64,000 bases of DNA from Rhodanobacter denitrificans (GTDB taxonomy: Bacteria > Pseudomonadota > Gammaproteobacteria > Xanthomonadales > Rhodanobacteraceae). Made by a program: the position numbers and the translations under genes. The DNA lies in NCBI RefSeq assembly GCF_003335105.1, contig NZ_QFWQ01000006.1, positions 1 through 64,000 of the forward strand, given 5' to 3'. Below the pieces are notes generated by a model. That model ran no database searches, was not told the DNA's origin, and saw nothing but the letters and a program-made list of their open reading frames with translations. Positions 37,490 through 45,578 of the stretch are shown piece after piece; the stretch's first letter is position 1, and every line of letters starts with the position of its first letter.

Positions 37490-39337
37490 TCAGAACATGA
37501 CCTTGAAGCCCATGTTGAAGCTGTTGTACTTCTGGCTGTTGTCGCTGAAGCGGCCGTTGTAGCCGATCCAGCTGGTGACGCTCGGGGTCAGCTTGGCGGA
37601 CAGGCCGAGGTCGACCGAGCCCCAGTTCCGGTCCGGCGTGAAGCCGGGCAGCGCGAACGTGCCGTTCATGCTGTTCAGGCCGGCGCTGACCATGCGCGGA
37701 CCGGCCTTGTCGTCATGGTTCCACGCCAGCTCGGCGAACGGCGAAAGCACCGTGTTGCCCACGTTCCAGTCGCCCTGCAGGCGCCAGCCGAGGCTGCCGA
37801 TCAGCGCGTCGCGCTGCTGCCGTCCGAACCACATCGCGCTGCTGTCGTTGCCGTTCTCGTTGTAGCCGCTGACCTTCACGGTCTGCCACTCGACGGTGGC
37901 GAACGGGCCGGTGCGCAGGCTGCTCACGTCGAACCACCAGCCGCCGGTGAGGCCTCCGCCCAGATGCGTGCCGTCGGTCTTGCCGCTCTCGGTGCGCCGG
38001 GCCGTGCCGACCTCGATGTGGCGATTGATGTCCTTGAAATTGGACTGGCCGAAATCCGCGTAACCGCCGATGTAGCCGCCGCCGACGTTGTAGGTGAGAT
38101 AGCCCAGCGCGCTGATGTCTTGCATCGTGTAGCCGCCGCGGCCGCCGGAGAAATCGGCGTTGTTGCGGCCGATGCCGAGCGCGAGGCCGGCCGAGATATT
38201 CTCGGTGGCGCGGGCATCCGCGCCGAGGGTGAGGTTGAAGTTGTCGCTGTGGGTCTTCGGCGAGCTGTTGCTGGCGTCGAAGCGCTGCATGCCGTAGTCG
38301 ATGTTGACGAAGGCGCGGGTCTCGCCGCCGGTGCTGTCCATCAGCATCTGCTTGCGTACCACGCGGCCCTGCACCGCGGTGGCCGACAGCGGCGCCTCGC
38401 CGAGCATGGAGATCTGCTCCGGCGCGTGGATCGTCGCCAGCACGTACTGGCCGAGCATCGCGTGGGCGGCGGTGGTCGGGTGAACGCCGTCGGCGAACAG
38501 GTAGGTCTGGTTGGTGCCCGGCGCATAGGTATACGGCAGGCCCGAGCCCTGCGGGCCGCACTGCACCGAACTGGAGCCGGCGCCGCAGGCCGGGGCGGTG
38601 ACGTTGGTGAAACCGTAGGCGGACGGATTGGCGATCACCTCGTTGAGCAGCGCGTAGGTATTCACCGGGATCACGTTCAGGCCGTTGCTGCTGAGCTGGC
38701 CGAGGCCGCTGCTGAGCACGCCGTTGTAGAGCACGGCGAGCTGGCTGGCCCCGGCCTGCGCGGCGGGGCCGCCGGCGGCCGCCGACGGGGTCTTGCCGAG
38801 GTCGGGCAGGTTGTAGACCACCACGTACTTCGCGCCGGCGGCCTGCAGGCCGCCGAGCACGCCGAGTTCGGTCTGTGCCGCGTTGACGGCGCCGGCGGCG
38901 ATCGCGTTCGGATTGGTCAGCGCGCCGCTCAGGTAGAAGATGTCGTTCGCCCCGCCCCAGACCTGGTACAGGGCATGGGAGTCGGCCTTGCCGCCGTTCG
39001 CGCCCAGGTACATCTGCAGCTGTTGCGGGATGGTCGGTACGGCGGCCACGTTGTTGACGAAGCCGGCGCCGCCCCAGGCGTAGTCGGTGCCGCCGACGGC
39101 CGACGGAGCCAGCGTGAAGCCGAGGCCCGCCGCCACGTTTTCCGCCGCGGTGGTGCCGGGATTGGTGGTGAAGCGCAGTGGCGGCTGGATGGCGGGTGCG
39201 GAGGCCAGCGAGATGTTGCCGCCGTCGCTGAGGCTGTCGCCGAAGACGATGACGTTGCTGAAATCGGTGGCTGCAGCGGCCGTGCTGAACAGCAGGGCGG
39301 TGGCGATGGCGCCAGCCAGATGGCGGGTACGAAGCAT
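37490..39337 (-). CDS. GDSL-type autotransporter esterase (EstA-like)
   Basis: An outer-membrane lipase/esterase of 615 residues. A cleavable signal (about residues 1-22) is followed by the SGNH/GDSL catalytic domain with VFGDSLSDGGN (nucleophile Ser near 35), GGANDIFYL and FADGVHPTTAAH (catalytic Asp and His). From about residue 340 a beta-barrel autotransporter domain follows and ends in a terminal Phe (GFKVMF), needed for outer-membrane insertion. GGAG precedes the ATG. It would hydrolyse lipids or other esters at the cell surface. It shares the terminator at 37442 with the convergent lipoprotein gene. Confidence 0.93.
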   Translation of the reverse strand: MLRTRHLAGAIATALLFSTAAAATDFSNVIVFGDSLSDGGNISLASAPAIQPPLRFTTNPGTTAAENVAAGLGFTLAPSAVGGTDYAWGGAGFVNNVAAVPTIPQQLQMYLGANGGKADSHALYQVWGGANDIFYLSGALTNPNAIAAGAVNAAQTELGVLGGLQAAGAKYVVVYNLPDLGKTPSAAAGGPAAQAGASQLAVLYNGVLSSGLGQLSSNGLNVIPVNTYALLNEVIANPSAYGFTNVTAPACGAGSSSVQCGPQGSGLPYTYAPGTNQTYLFADGVHPTTAAHAMLGQYVLATIHAPEQISMLGEAPLSATAVQGRVVRKQMLMDSTGGETRAFVNIDYGMQRFDASNSSPKTHSDNFNLTLGADARATENISAGLALGIGRNNADFSGGRGGYTMQDISALGYLTYNVGGGYIGGYADFGQSNFKDINRHIEVGTARRTESGKTDGTHLGGGLTGGWWFDVSSLRTGPFATVEWQTVKVSGYNENGNDSSAMWFGRQQRDALIGSLGWRLQGDWNVGNTVLSPFAELAWNHDDKAGPRMVSAGLNSMNGTFALPGFTPDRNWGSVDLGLSAKLTPSVTSWIGYNGRFSDNSQKYNSFNMGFKVMF

Positions 39338-39409
39338 GCTGACACTCCTGGGCCGGGATGGCCCTGTTAGCTGGATGTTACGTTACGGCATTCCATACGG
39401 AACCGCATG

Positions 39410-39425
39410 CTGCAGTGCACTGCAG
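39410..39425. promoter_or_regulatory. 16-base perfect palindrome between tex and the esterase gene
   Basis: CTGCAGTGCACTGCAG is fully palindromic, and GCAT/ATGC flanks extend the symmetry. It is about 73 bases upstream of the esterase start and 26 bases past the tex stop. It may be an operator of the esterase gene or a hairpin end for tex mRNA. Confidence 0.45.
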
Positions 39426-39450
39426 CCGTATGCGAGGCTGCACGGGGCCT

Positions 39451-41778
39451 TCAGCGCTTGATCGCGCGCGTCAGCGCATCGGCGAACGCACTGTTGGCCG
39501 GCGTGGGCGCAGGCTTCGGCGCGGTGCCGCCCGGACGCGGGCCGCGGCCGTCGCGCTGACCCCCGCGGGCATCGCTGCCGGCACCCGGTCGGCCGCCACG
39601 CGCCTGGCCCGGCTCGTCGTCCAGCCGCATGCTGAGGCCGATGCGCTGGCGCGGCAGGTCCACCTCCATCACCTTGACCTTGACGATGTCGCCGGCCTTC
39701 ACCGCGTCGCGCGGATCCTTCACGAAGGTATGCGACAGCGCCGAGACGTGGACCAGGCCGTCCTGGTGCACGCCGATGTCGACGAACGCACCGAACGCGG
39801 CGACGTTGGTGACGCGGCCTTCCAGGATCATGCCGGGCTTGAGGTCCTTCACGTCCTCGACGCCTTCGGCGAAGCTGGGTGCCACGAACCCCGGGCGCGG
39901 GTCGCGGCCAGGCTTCTCCAGTTCCTTCAGGATGTCGCGCACGGTCGGCACGCCGAACTTGTCGTCGGTGAACTGTTCCGGCTTCAGGCCGCGCAGGAAG
40001 CCGCTGTCGCCGATGATGTGGCGCACCTCGCGGCCGCACTGCGCGATGATCCGTTCGACCACCGGGTACGCTTCCGGATGCACCGCGCTGGCGTCCAGCG
40101 GGTTGTCGCCGTTCGGCACGCGCAGGAAGCCGGCGCATTGCTCGAACGCCTTGTCGCCCAGCCGCGGCACCTTCAGCAGCGCCTTGCGGTTCGCGAACGG
40201 GCCGTTGGCGTCGCGGTGCTTCACCACGTTCTCGGCCACCGACGCGGACAGACCGGCCACGCGCGACAGCAGCGCGGCGGAGGCGGTGTTCACGTCCACG
40301 CCGACCGCGTTGACGCAGTCCTCCACCTTCGCGTCCAGTGCGCGCGCCAGCTTGATCTGGTTCACGTCGTGCTGGTACTGGCCCACGCCGATCGCCTTCG
40401 GCTCGATCTTCACCAGCTCGGCCAGCGGATCCTGCAGCCGGCGTGCGATGGAGACGGCGCCGCGCAGGCTCACGTCGAGATCGGGAAACTCCTTCGCCGC
40501 CAGTTCGGAGGCGGAATACACCGACGCGCCAGCCTCGCTCACCACGATCTTCGCCAGCTTCGCCTCGGGCAGCTTCTTGATCAGTTCGCCGGCCAGCTTG
40601 TCGGTCTCGCGCGAGCCGGTGCCGTTGCCGATCGCGATCAGGTCGACGTTGTGCTGTTTGCACAGCCTGGCCAGCGACACCAGCGATTCGTTCCACTGCC
40701 GCCGCGGCTCCAGCGGGTAGATCGTGTCGGTGGCCAGCAGCTTGCCGGTGGCGTCGACCACTGCGACCTTGCAGCCGGTGCGGATGCCGGGGTCCAGTCC
40801 CATCACCGTCTTGGCGCCGGCCGGCGCCGCCAGCATCAGGTCCTTCAGGTTGTCACCGAACACGCGGATCGCCTCGTCCTCGGCGCCTTCGCGCACGCGG
40901 CCGAACAGGTCGAGGGTGAGATGCAGGTGCAGCTTCACGCGCCAGGTCAGGCGCACGGTCTCGCGCAGCCATGCATCCGCGGCGCGGCCACGGTTCTGGA
41001 TGTCGGCATGCGCGGCGACACGGCCTTCGCCTTCGGCATGGCCTTGCTCGCTGTCGGCGGCGGGCGCGAGTTCGAGCTCGATCACGCCTTCGTTGCGCGC
41101 CCGCATCAGCGCCAGCAGGCGGTGCGAGGGAATCTTCGCGATCGGCTCGACGTGGTCGAAGTAGTCGCGGAACTTGGCGCCTTCGCTTTCCTTGCCTTCG
41201 GCCACTTTCGCGCGAATCTGCCCCTGCGCCCACAGCCAGTCGCGCAACTCGCCGACCAGGTGCGCGTCTTCGGCGATCGACTCCATCAGGATCGCGCGGG
41301 CGCCGTCCAGCGCGGCGCGCACGTCGGCGACGCCTTTCTCCGCATCGACGAACGCTTCGGCGAACGTCTCCGGGGACCGCGTGGGATCTTCGCGCAGGCC
41401 CAGCGCCAGCGGTTCCAGCCCGGCTTCGCGGGCGATCTGCGCCTTGGTGCGGCGCTTCGGCTTGTAGGGCAGGTACAGGTCCTCCAGTCGCGCCTTGGTG
41501 TCGGCAGCGAGCAGGTCGGCCTTCAGCGCATCGCCGAGCTTGCCCTGTTCTTCCACGCTGGCGAGGATCGCGGCGCGGCGTTCTTCCAGTTCGCGCAGGT
41601 AGCGCAGGCGTTCTTCCAGCAGACGCAGCTGGGTGTCGTCGAGGCCGCCGGTGACCTCCTTGCGGTAGCGTGCGATGAACGGCACGGTGGCGCCGCCGTC
41701 GAGCAGGTCGACCGCCGCGCGTACCTGTTCGGTCCTGGCGGCGATGTCGTTGGCAATGCGTTGTTCGATGCTGAGCAT
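39451..41778 (-). CDS. tex: RNA-binding transcription accessory protein Tex
   Basis: Tex is a cytoplasmic nucleic-acid-binding protein related to eukaryotic Spt6. The product has 775 residues, the usual length. The N-terminal helical region ([17 protein letters not shown]) is followed by a YqgF-like RNase H fold ([20 protein letters not shown]), helix-hairpin-helix segments ([15 protein letters not shown]) and a C-terminal S1 RNA-binding domain ([32 protein letters not shown] split here at its start). A Gly/Arg/Pro-rich tail of about 50 residues ends the protein. It stands alone on the minus strand, upstream of the esterase gene. Confidence 0.96.
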   Translation of the reverse strand: MLSIEQRIANDIAARTEQVRAAVDLLDGGATVPFIARYRKEVTGGLDDTQLRLLEERLRYLRELEERRAAILASVEEQGKLGDALKADLLAADTKARLEDLYLPYKPKRRTKAQIAREAGLEPLALGLREDPTRSPETFAEAFVDAEKGVADVRAALDGARAILMESIAEDAHLVGELRDWLWAQGQIRAKVAEGKESEGAKFRDYFDHVEPIAKIPSHRLLALMRARNEGVIELELAPAADSEQGHAEGEGRVAAHADIQNRGRAADAWLRETVRLTWRVKLHLHLTLDLFGRVREGAEDEAIRVFGDNLKDLMLAAPAGAKTVMGLDPGIRTGCKVAVVDATGKLLATDTIYPLEPRRQWNESLVSLARLCKQHNVDLIAIGNGTGSRETDKLAGELIKKLPEAKLAKIVVSEAGASVYSASELAAKEFPDLDVSLRGAVSIARRLQDPLAELVKIEPKAIGVGQYQHDVNQIKLARALDAKVEDCVNAVGVDVNTASAALLSRVAGLSASVAENVVKHRDANGPFANRKALLKVPRLGDKAFEQCAGFLRVPNGDNPLDASAVHPEAYPVVERIIAQCGREVRHIIGDSGFLRGLKPEQFTDDKFGVPTVRDILKELEKPGRDPRPGFVAPSFAEGVEDVKDLKPGMILEGRVTNVAAFGAFVDIGVHQDGLVHVSALSHTFVKDPRDAVKAGDIVKVKVMEVDLPRQRIGLSMRLDDEPGQARGGRPGAGSDARGGQRDGRGPRPGGTAPKPAPTPANSAFADALTRAIKR

Positions 41779-41881
41779 GGGCGGTGATCGGTTCCTGGCG
41801 TCGGCGTGATGCGCCGGATGAAGAAGAGCGAAGCGGTCGATGATACCAAGCGGCTGCGGCGACGCTGCCGCACAAACGAAA

Positions 41882-41910
41882 ACGGCGCCGCGGATCGACC
41901 GCGGCGCCGT
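41882..41910 (-). terminator. Intrinsic terminator after the RDD gene
   Basis: ACGGCGCCGCGG (41882-41893) pairs with CCGCGGCGCCGT (41899-41910). On the minus strand the hairpin is followed by TTTCGTTTG. Confidence 0.75.
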
Positions 41911-41924
41911 CGTGGGTCAGCGGA

Positions 41925-42674
41925 TCAGGCGCTGAACGAGTTGCGGCTGTCGGACGCTGCCTGGTTCGGCGTGAACTCGCTGGCGCGGCCGTTCAGCACC
42001 AGGGTCTTGGCCAGCAGGTCGTGAAAACCCTGCTTGCGGGTGGTCCAAGCCACCGCCAGGTAGCAGACGAAGGGGATCAGGGCGGTCAGGACATTGGTCA
42101 GTCGAACCGCGTTGCGGGCCAGGCTGCGACCGAGGCTGATGCGCCTTCCCTCAAGGTCGGTGACGCGCAGGCCCAGCGCCAGCTTGCCCGGCGTGGCCTG
42201 CCAAACGGAGCATTCGAAGAAGGCGTAGTAGAGATAGCCCACCAGCAGTGACCACATCGTGGCCGGACGAACGGCCCTGGCGTATTCCTCCATCGCCAGG
42301 GTGGGTGTGGCGCCGCCCTGGATTTGTGTCATGAAATGCTCGAATGCGGTGGTGGCGCCCATTGACATCGCAATGACGAAGATCGGGACCAGCAGGATCA
42401 GATAATCGATCACCCAGGCGGCGAATCGCTTCCAGAATCCGGCACAATCTTCCAGGGTCGCGGCGTTGGTTGACGGTAGTGGCGGCATGGAAGGAGCGGC
42501 CGGCACGCTGTGAGTTTCATCGGGAAACAGCACCGACAGCGGCTGCCAGTCGGCGAGGCCTTCGTACCAGGCCAGATCCTGCGGGCTTACCTGGCCGCTG
42601 CGCAGCCACTGGCGCACGTCGTCTTCCTGGTACGGGCCATGCCGTTCGCCGTCGCGGCCGATCCAGATTTCCAT
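41925..42674 (-). CDS. GYF_2-RDD membrane protein
   Basis: The 249-residue product starts with a GYF_2-like domain (residues 1-50: MEIWIGRDGERHGPYQEDDV...GLADWQPLSVLF), a probable proline-ligand module facing the cytoplasm. A linker of about 25 residues leads to an RDD domain with three membrane spans, including FWKRFAAWVIDYLILLVPIF with the Arg-Asp pair, and QATPGKLALGLRVTDLEGR, both typical. The role of RDD proteins is mostly unknown; some are ion antiporters. It lies 63 bases downstream of mnmG on the same strand. Confidence 0.88.
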   Translation of the reverse strand: MEIWIGRDGERHGPYQEDDVRQWLRSGQVSPQDLAWYEGLADWQPLSVLFPDETHSVPAAPSMPPLPSTNAATLEDCAGFWKRFAAWVIDYLILLVPIFVIAMSMGATTAFEHFMTQIQGGATPTLAMEEYARAVRPATMWSLLVGYLYYAFFECSVWQATPGKLALGLRVTDLEGRRISLGRSLARNAVRLTNVLTALIPFVCYLAVAWTTRKQGFHDLLAKTLVLNGRASEFTPNQAASDSRNSFSA

Positions 42675-42737
42675 GCGTGCGTTCCCGTCTTGGTCAAGGT
42701 ACGCATGATGCCATGAGCGTGTTGCCGCGCGGGTGAG

Positions 42738-44615
42738 TCAGGCGGCGTCGCGGCGCTTCAGGTGCACCAGCAGCAGCGAGATCGCGGCGGGGGTGACGCC
42801 GCTGACGCGTGCGGCCTGGCCGACCGTGGCCGGCAGCGAGCGCTTCAGTTTCAGCAGCACCTCGGCCGACAGGCCGCGCACCTTGTCGTAGTCGAAGCCG
42901 GCGGGAATCGCCAGTTGCTCTTGGCGGCGCTGGCGCTCGATCTCCTCGCGCTGACGCTCGAGGTAGCCGGCGTACTTCACCTGCACCTCGACCTGCGCGG
43001 CGACGTCGTCGCGCGGCACCGGCGGCCCCAGTTCGGGCACGGCGGCGAGCGTGGCGTAATCGAGTTCGGGCCGGCGCAGCAGATCGATGGCGCTGGTCTC
43101 GCGGCTGACCGCGATGCCGAGCCGACGTTCGACCGCGGCGCCGCGGGCGTTCGACGGGGTCACCCACAACGCGCCCAGGCGCTGCAGTTCGCGCTCGACC
43201 GCGTCGCGCTTGGCGCGCAGCGCATCGAAGCGCACCTGCGGTACCGCGCCCAGCTCGAAACCCTTTTCGGTGAGGCGCAGGTCGGCGTTGTCCTCGCGCA
43301 GGTGCAGCCGGTATTCGGCGCGCGAGGTGAACATGCGGTACGGCTCGATGGTGCCGTTGCTGGTGAGGTCGTCGATCAGCACGCCGATATACGCTTCGTC
43401 GCGGCGCGGGTACCACGGCGCCTTGCCCTGCGCCGCGAGAGCGGCGTTGAGGCCGGCGACCAGGCCTTGCGCGGCGGCCTCCTCGTAGCCGGTGGTGCCG
43501 TTGATCTGGCCGGCGAAGTACAGGCCGGGAATCGCCTTCGTCTCCAGCCACGGGTGGAGTCCGCGCGGGTCGAAGTAGTCGTACTCGATCGCGTAGCCGG
43601 GGCGGGTGATGTGCGCATGTTCAAAGCCCTTGATCGAGTGCACCAGCGCCAGCTGCACGTCGTACGGCAGCGAGGTGGAGATGCCGTTCGGGTAGATCTC
43701 GAACGTGTCCAGCCCTTCCGGCTCGATGAAGATCTGGTGCGATGGTTTCTCCGCGAAGCGCACCACCTTGTCCTCGATCGACGGACAGTAGCGCGGACCG
43801 ACACCTTCGATCTGGCCGGTGTACAACGGCGAGCGATCCAGCGCGCCGCGGATGATCTCGTGCGTCTGTTCGCCGGTGTGGGTGATCCAGCAGCTGACCT
43901 GGCGCGGGTGCTCGTCGCGCGAGCCGAGGTAGGAGAACACCGGTGCAGGCGTGTCGCCGGGCTGTTCTTCCAGGCCGTTGAAGTCGATGCTGCGCAAGTC
44001 GATGCGCGGCGGCGTGCCGGTCTTCAGCCGGTCGGCGGCCACCGGCAGCTCGCGCAGTTTCGCCGCCAGCGCGCTGGCCGGCGGATCGCCGGCACGGCCA
44101 CCGGCGTACTGCGCCTGGCCGATGTGGATCTTGCCGGCGAGGAAGGTGCCGGCGGTGAGCACCACCGCGCGTGCGCCGAACGTGAGCCCCATCTGGGTGA
44201 CCACGCCGCTGACACGGCCGCCCTCGATGACCAGGTCGTCCACTGCCTGCTGGAACAGCTCCAGGTTCGGCTGGGTTTCCACCATCCGGCGGATCGCCGC
44301 CTTGTACAGCGCGCGGTCGGCCTGGCAACGGGTGGCGCGCACGGCCGGACCTTTCGAGGCATTCAGCGTGCGCCACTGGATGCCGGCGCGATCGGCCGCG
44401 TGCGCCATCGCGCCGCCCAGCGCGTCGATCTCCTTCACCAGGTGGCCCTTGCCGATGCCGCCGATCGCCGGATTGCAGCTCATCTGGCCGATCGTCTCGA
44501 TGTTGTGGCTGAGCAACAGCGTGCGCGCGCCGGCGCGCGCGGCGACCAGCGCGGCCTCGGTGCCGGCGTGGCCACCGCCGATCACGATGACGTCGTAGTG
44601 GGTCGGATGGCGCAT
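42738..44615 (-). CDS. mnmG: tRNA uridine 5-carboxymethylaminomethyl modification enzyme
   Basis: MnmG, with MnmE, makes the cmnm5 group at U34 of tRNAs using FAD and methylene-THF. The 625-residue protein has the FAD motif [39 protein letters not shown] with the conserved Cys, [12 protein letters not shown] and the C-terminal helical region ending in [17 protein letters not shown]. The ATG at 44615 matches the family; the much longer frame to 45125 is not coding. MnmE is not in the window. Confidence 0.97.
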   Translation of the reverse strand: MRHPTHYDVIVIGGGHAGTEAALVAARAGARTLLLSHNIETIGQMSCNPAIGGIGKGHLVKEIDALGGAMAHAADRAGIQWRTLNASKGPAVRATRCQADRALYKAAIRRMVETQPNLELFQQAVDDLVIEGGRVSGVVTQMGLTFGARAVVLTAGTFLAGKIHIGQAQYAGGRAGDPPASALAAKLRELPVAADRLKTGTPPRIDLRSIDFNGLEEQPGDTPAPVFSYLGSRDEHPRQVSCWITHTGEQTHEIIRGALDRSPLYTGQIEGVGPRYCPSIEDKVVRFAEKPSHQIFIEPEGLDTFEIYPNGISTSLPYDVQLALVHSIKGFEHAHITRPGYAIEYDYFDPRGLHPWLETKAIPGLYFAGQINGTTGYEEAAAQGLVAGLNAALAAQGKAPWYPRRDEAYIGVLIDDLTSNGTIEPYRMFTSRAEYRLHLREDNADLRLTEKGFELGAVPQVRFDALRAKRDAVERELQRLGALWVTPSNARGAAVERRLGIAVSRETSAIDLLRRPELDYATLAAVPELGPPVPRDDVAAQVEVQVKYAGYLERQREEIERQRRQEQLAIPAGFDYDKVRGLSAEVLLKLKRSLPATVGQAARVSGVTPAAISLLLVHLKRRDAA

Positions 44616-44699
44616 CGGACTGACCTGGGCAAGCAATAAAGTGACGAAACGGGGCGCCATGGTAGCGCCATCAATGCCTTGCGAGCTGGCCTGGAGAAA

Positions 44700-44716
44700 T
44701 GGCACGCTTTCTGCTT
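44700..44716 (+). promoter_or_regulatory. Candidate sigma-54 promoter 1
   Basis: TGGCACGCTTTCTGCTT fits the TGGCACG-N4-TTGCW signature with one change at the -12 element (CTGC for TTGC). GG (44701-44702) and GC (44713-44714) are separated by the invariant ten bases. It would start transcription near 44726, at the front of the structured RNA candidate. Activation by an unknown enhancer-binding protein would be required. Confidence 0.65.
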
Positions 44717-44725
44717 GGAAAAGGC

Positions 44726-44843
44726 CAGCACTTTCACGGGCAGACGCTGCGCGACCACGCGCGCCGAGATCGAACGGACAGGGGTTCGATCGCGTACCAG
44801 GAAAGGAAGCAAGACGGCACCCCTCGGGGTGCCGTCGCCTTTT
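44726..44843 (+). ncRNA. Candidate sigma-54-dependent small RNA
   Basis: The predicted transcript of about 118 bases starts about 12 bases past promoter element 1 and ends in an intrinsic terminator: GACGGCACCCC (44813-44823) pairs with GGGGTGCCGTC (44826-44836), followed by GCCTTTT. A second perfect stem, GATCGAAC (44768-44775) with GTTCGATC (44784-44791), presents the eight-base loop GGACAGGG. Between the stems is a purine-rich single-stranded part with AGGAAAGGAAG. The three GGA motifs, one in a loop, resemble RsmA/CsrA-binding RNAs. No convincing ORF lies inside. The start point and the function are inference. Confidence 0.55.
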
Positions 44844-44881
44844 GGGCCGTCGCAAAATCCACCAAACGCCACAAAGACGAA

Positions 44882-44917
44882 GCCCCGCGGCTTGGCAGCC
44901 GCGGGGCCTCGTGCTTT
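44882..44917 (+). terminator. Second terminator in the mnmG-pepN intergenic region
   Basis: GCCCCGCGGCT (44882-44892) pairs with AGCCGCGGGGC (44897-44907) around TGGC, followed by CTCGTGCTTTT. It may end read-through from the small RNA gene. After it, up to 45105, I see only a doubtful 26-codon ORF (44961-45041) and a distant inverted pair TCTGGCGC/GCGCCAGA (44922-44984). Confidence 0.6.
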
Positions 44918-45105
44918 TAGATCTGGCGCCCGGCGGTCTCAGGAACAGGGGGAATCCAGGATGACCGTATTGCCGAGCGCCAGAAACCGGAAATCTGCTG
45001 GCGCGCCCTGCGCATATTGGCGCGGAACGTGGGAGGCATAATCGCCGCGAATGCGTGAACATGGGGTGACTGAAAAGGAATTTTCTGCCCGATCGCGGCA
45101 GCTGA

Positions 45106-45163
45106 TGACGTGTTGCGTCAGTCACGTGATTAAGAGCGCAAATTGACCGTGATGAGCGTCACG
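45106..45163. promoter_or_regulatory. Cluster of three dyads upstream of sigma-54 promoter 2
   Basis: TGACG-N5-CGTCA (45106-45120), TCACGTGA (45122-45129) and CGTGA-N6-TCACG (45148-45163) are related inverted repeats. They lie about 30-85 bases upstream of the predicted start, the zone where enhancer-binding proteins of sigma-54 systems often bind. The activator is unknown. Confidence 0.45.
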
Positions 45164-45165
45164 CA

Positions 45166-45181
45166 TGGCACGTCGGTTGCA
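45166..45181 (+). promoter_or_regulatory. Candidate sigma-54 promoter 2
   Basis: TGGCACGTCGGTTGCA is an exact match to TGGCACG-N4-TTGCW, with GG and GC separated by ten bases. Transcription would start near 45192, about 23 bases before the GTG of the small ORF, a distance that also explains why start codons upstream of 45192 are not used. Confidence 0.75.
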
Positions 45182-45214
45182 TCCGTTTCCTCGTCAGCCA
45201 AGCGAGGGTTTGCC

Positions 45215-45400
45215 GTGGATACCAGCTTCGATTTCCAACCGGTTTATCCGTATCACGACCTGCTGGTCGAACTCGGTCAGGTCGAGATGGCCCTTGACGG
45301 TCTGGACGGGCGCAAGGAGAGCGAGCGCGACGCGCTGCAGCCGGGCCTCGAGTCGCGCATGCAGAGCCTGCTCGACGCGCTCGACCATCTGGCCGTCTGA
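45215..45400 (+). CDS. Small acidic protein of unknown function under a sigma-54 promoter
   Basis: The frame is open from 45143, but the predicted transcript starts near 45192. The GTG at 45215 has GAGGG at a good distance and gives 61 residues: an aromatic N-terminus (VDTSFDFQPVYPYHDLLVEL) and then acidic amphipathic helices (GQVEMALDGL, GLESRMQSLLDALDHLAV). No signal peptide, membrane segment or known domain is seen. A terminator follows at 45498. I do not recognise the family. Its composition fits a small helical adaptor or regulator. Confidence 0.6.
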   Translation: MDTSFDFQPVYPYHDLLVELGQVEMALDGLDGRKESERDALQPGLESRMQSLLDALDHLAV

Positions 45401-45497
45401 ATCCGGCCGTCTTCCGCTGCATGCGTGGACCGGGCGCCGCGCATGCCAGGCGGGTCTACGCAGCGGCCCGATGCCGCGGCGACCTTTCAGAGCTTGT

Positions 45498-45526
45498 GAA
45501 GAAAACCACCTCCTGTGGTTTTCTTC
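45498..45526. terminator. Bidirectional intrinsic terminator
   Basis: GAAGAAAACCAC (45498-45509) pairs with GTGGTTTTCTTC (45515-45526) around CTCCT. It separates the small sigma-54 gene from the convergent pepN. Confidence 0.85.
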
Positions 45527-45578
45527 CGTCGCGAGTCCGGCACATGTCCGGGCTTCGAGGTTGAATAGTCACAACCGC

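Noticed and set aside
44961-45041. 26-codon ORF after the small RNA region
   Set aside because: It has a GGGGGA near the start but no recognisable features, and is too short to support without conservation data.
45143-45214. Earlier start (TTG 45143, GTG 45149 or ATG 45152) for the 61-codon ORF
   Set aside because: These codons lie upstream of the transcription start predicted from the exact sigma-54 promoter and lack good ribosome sites.
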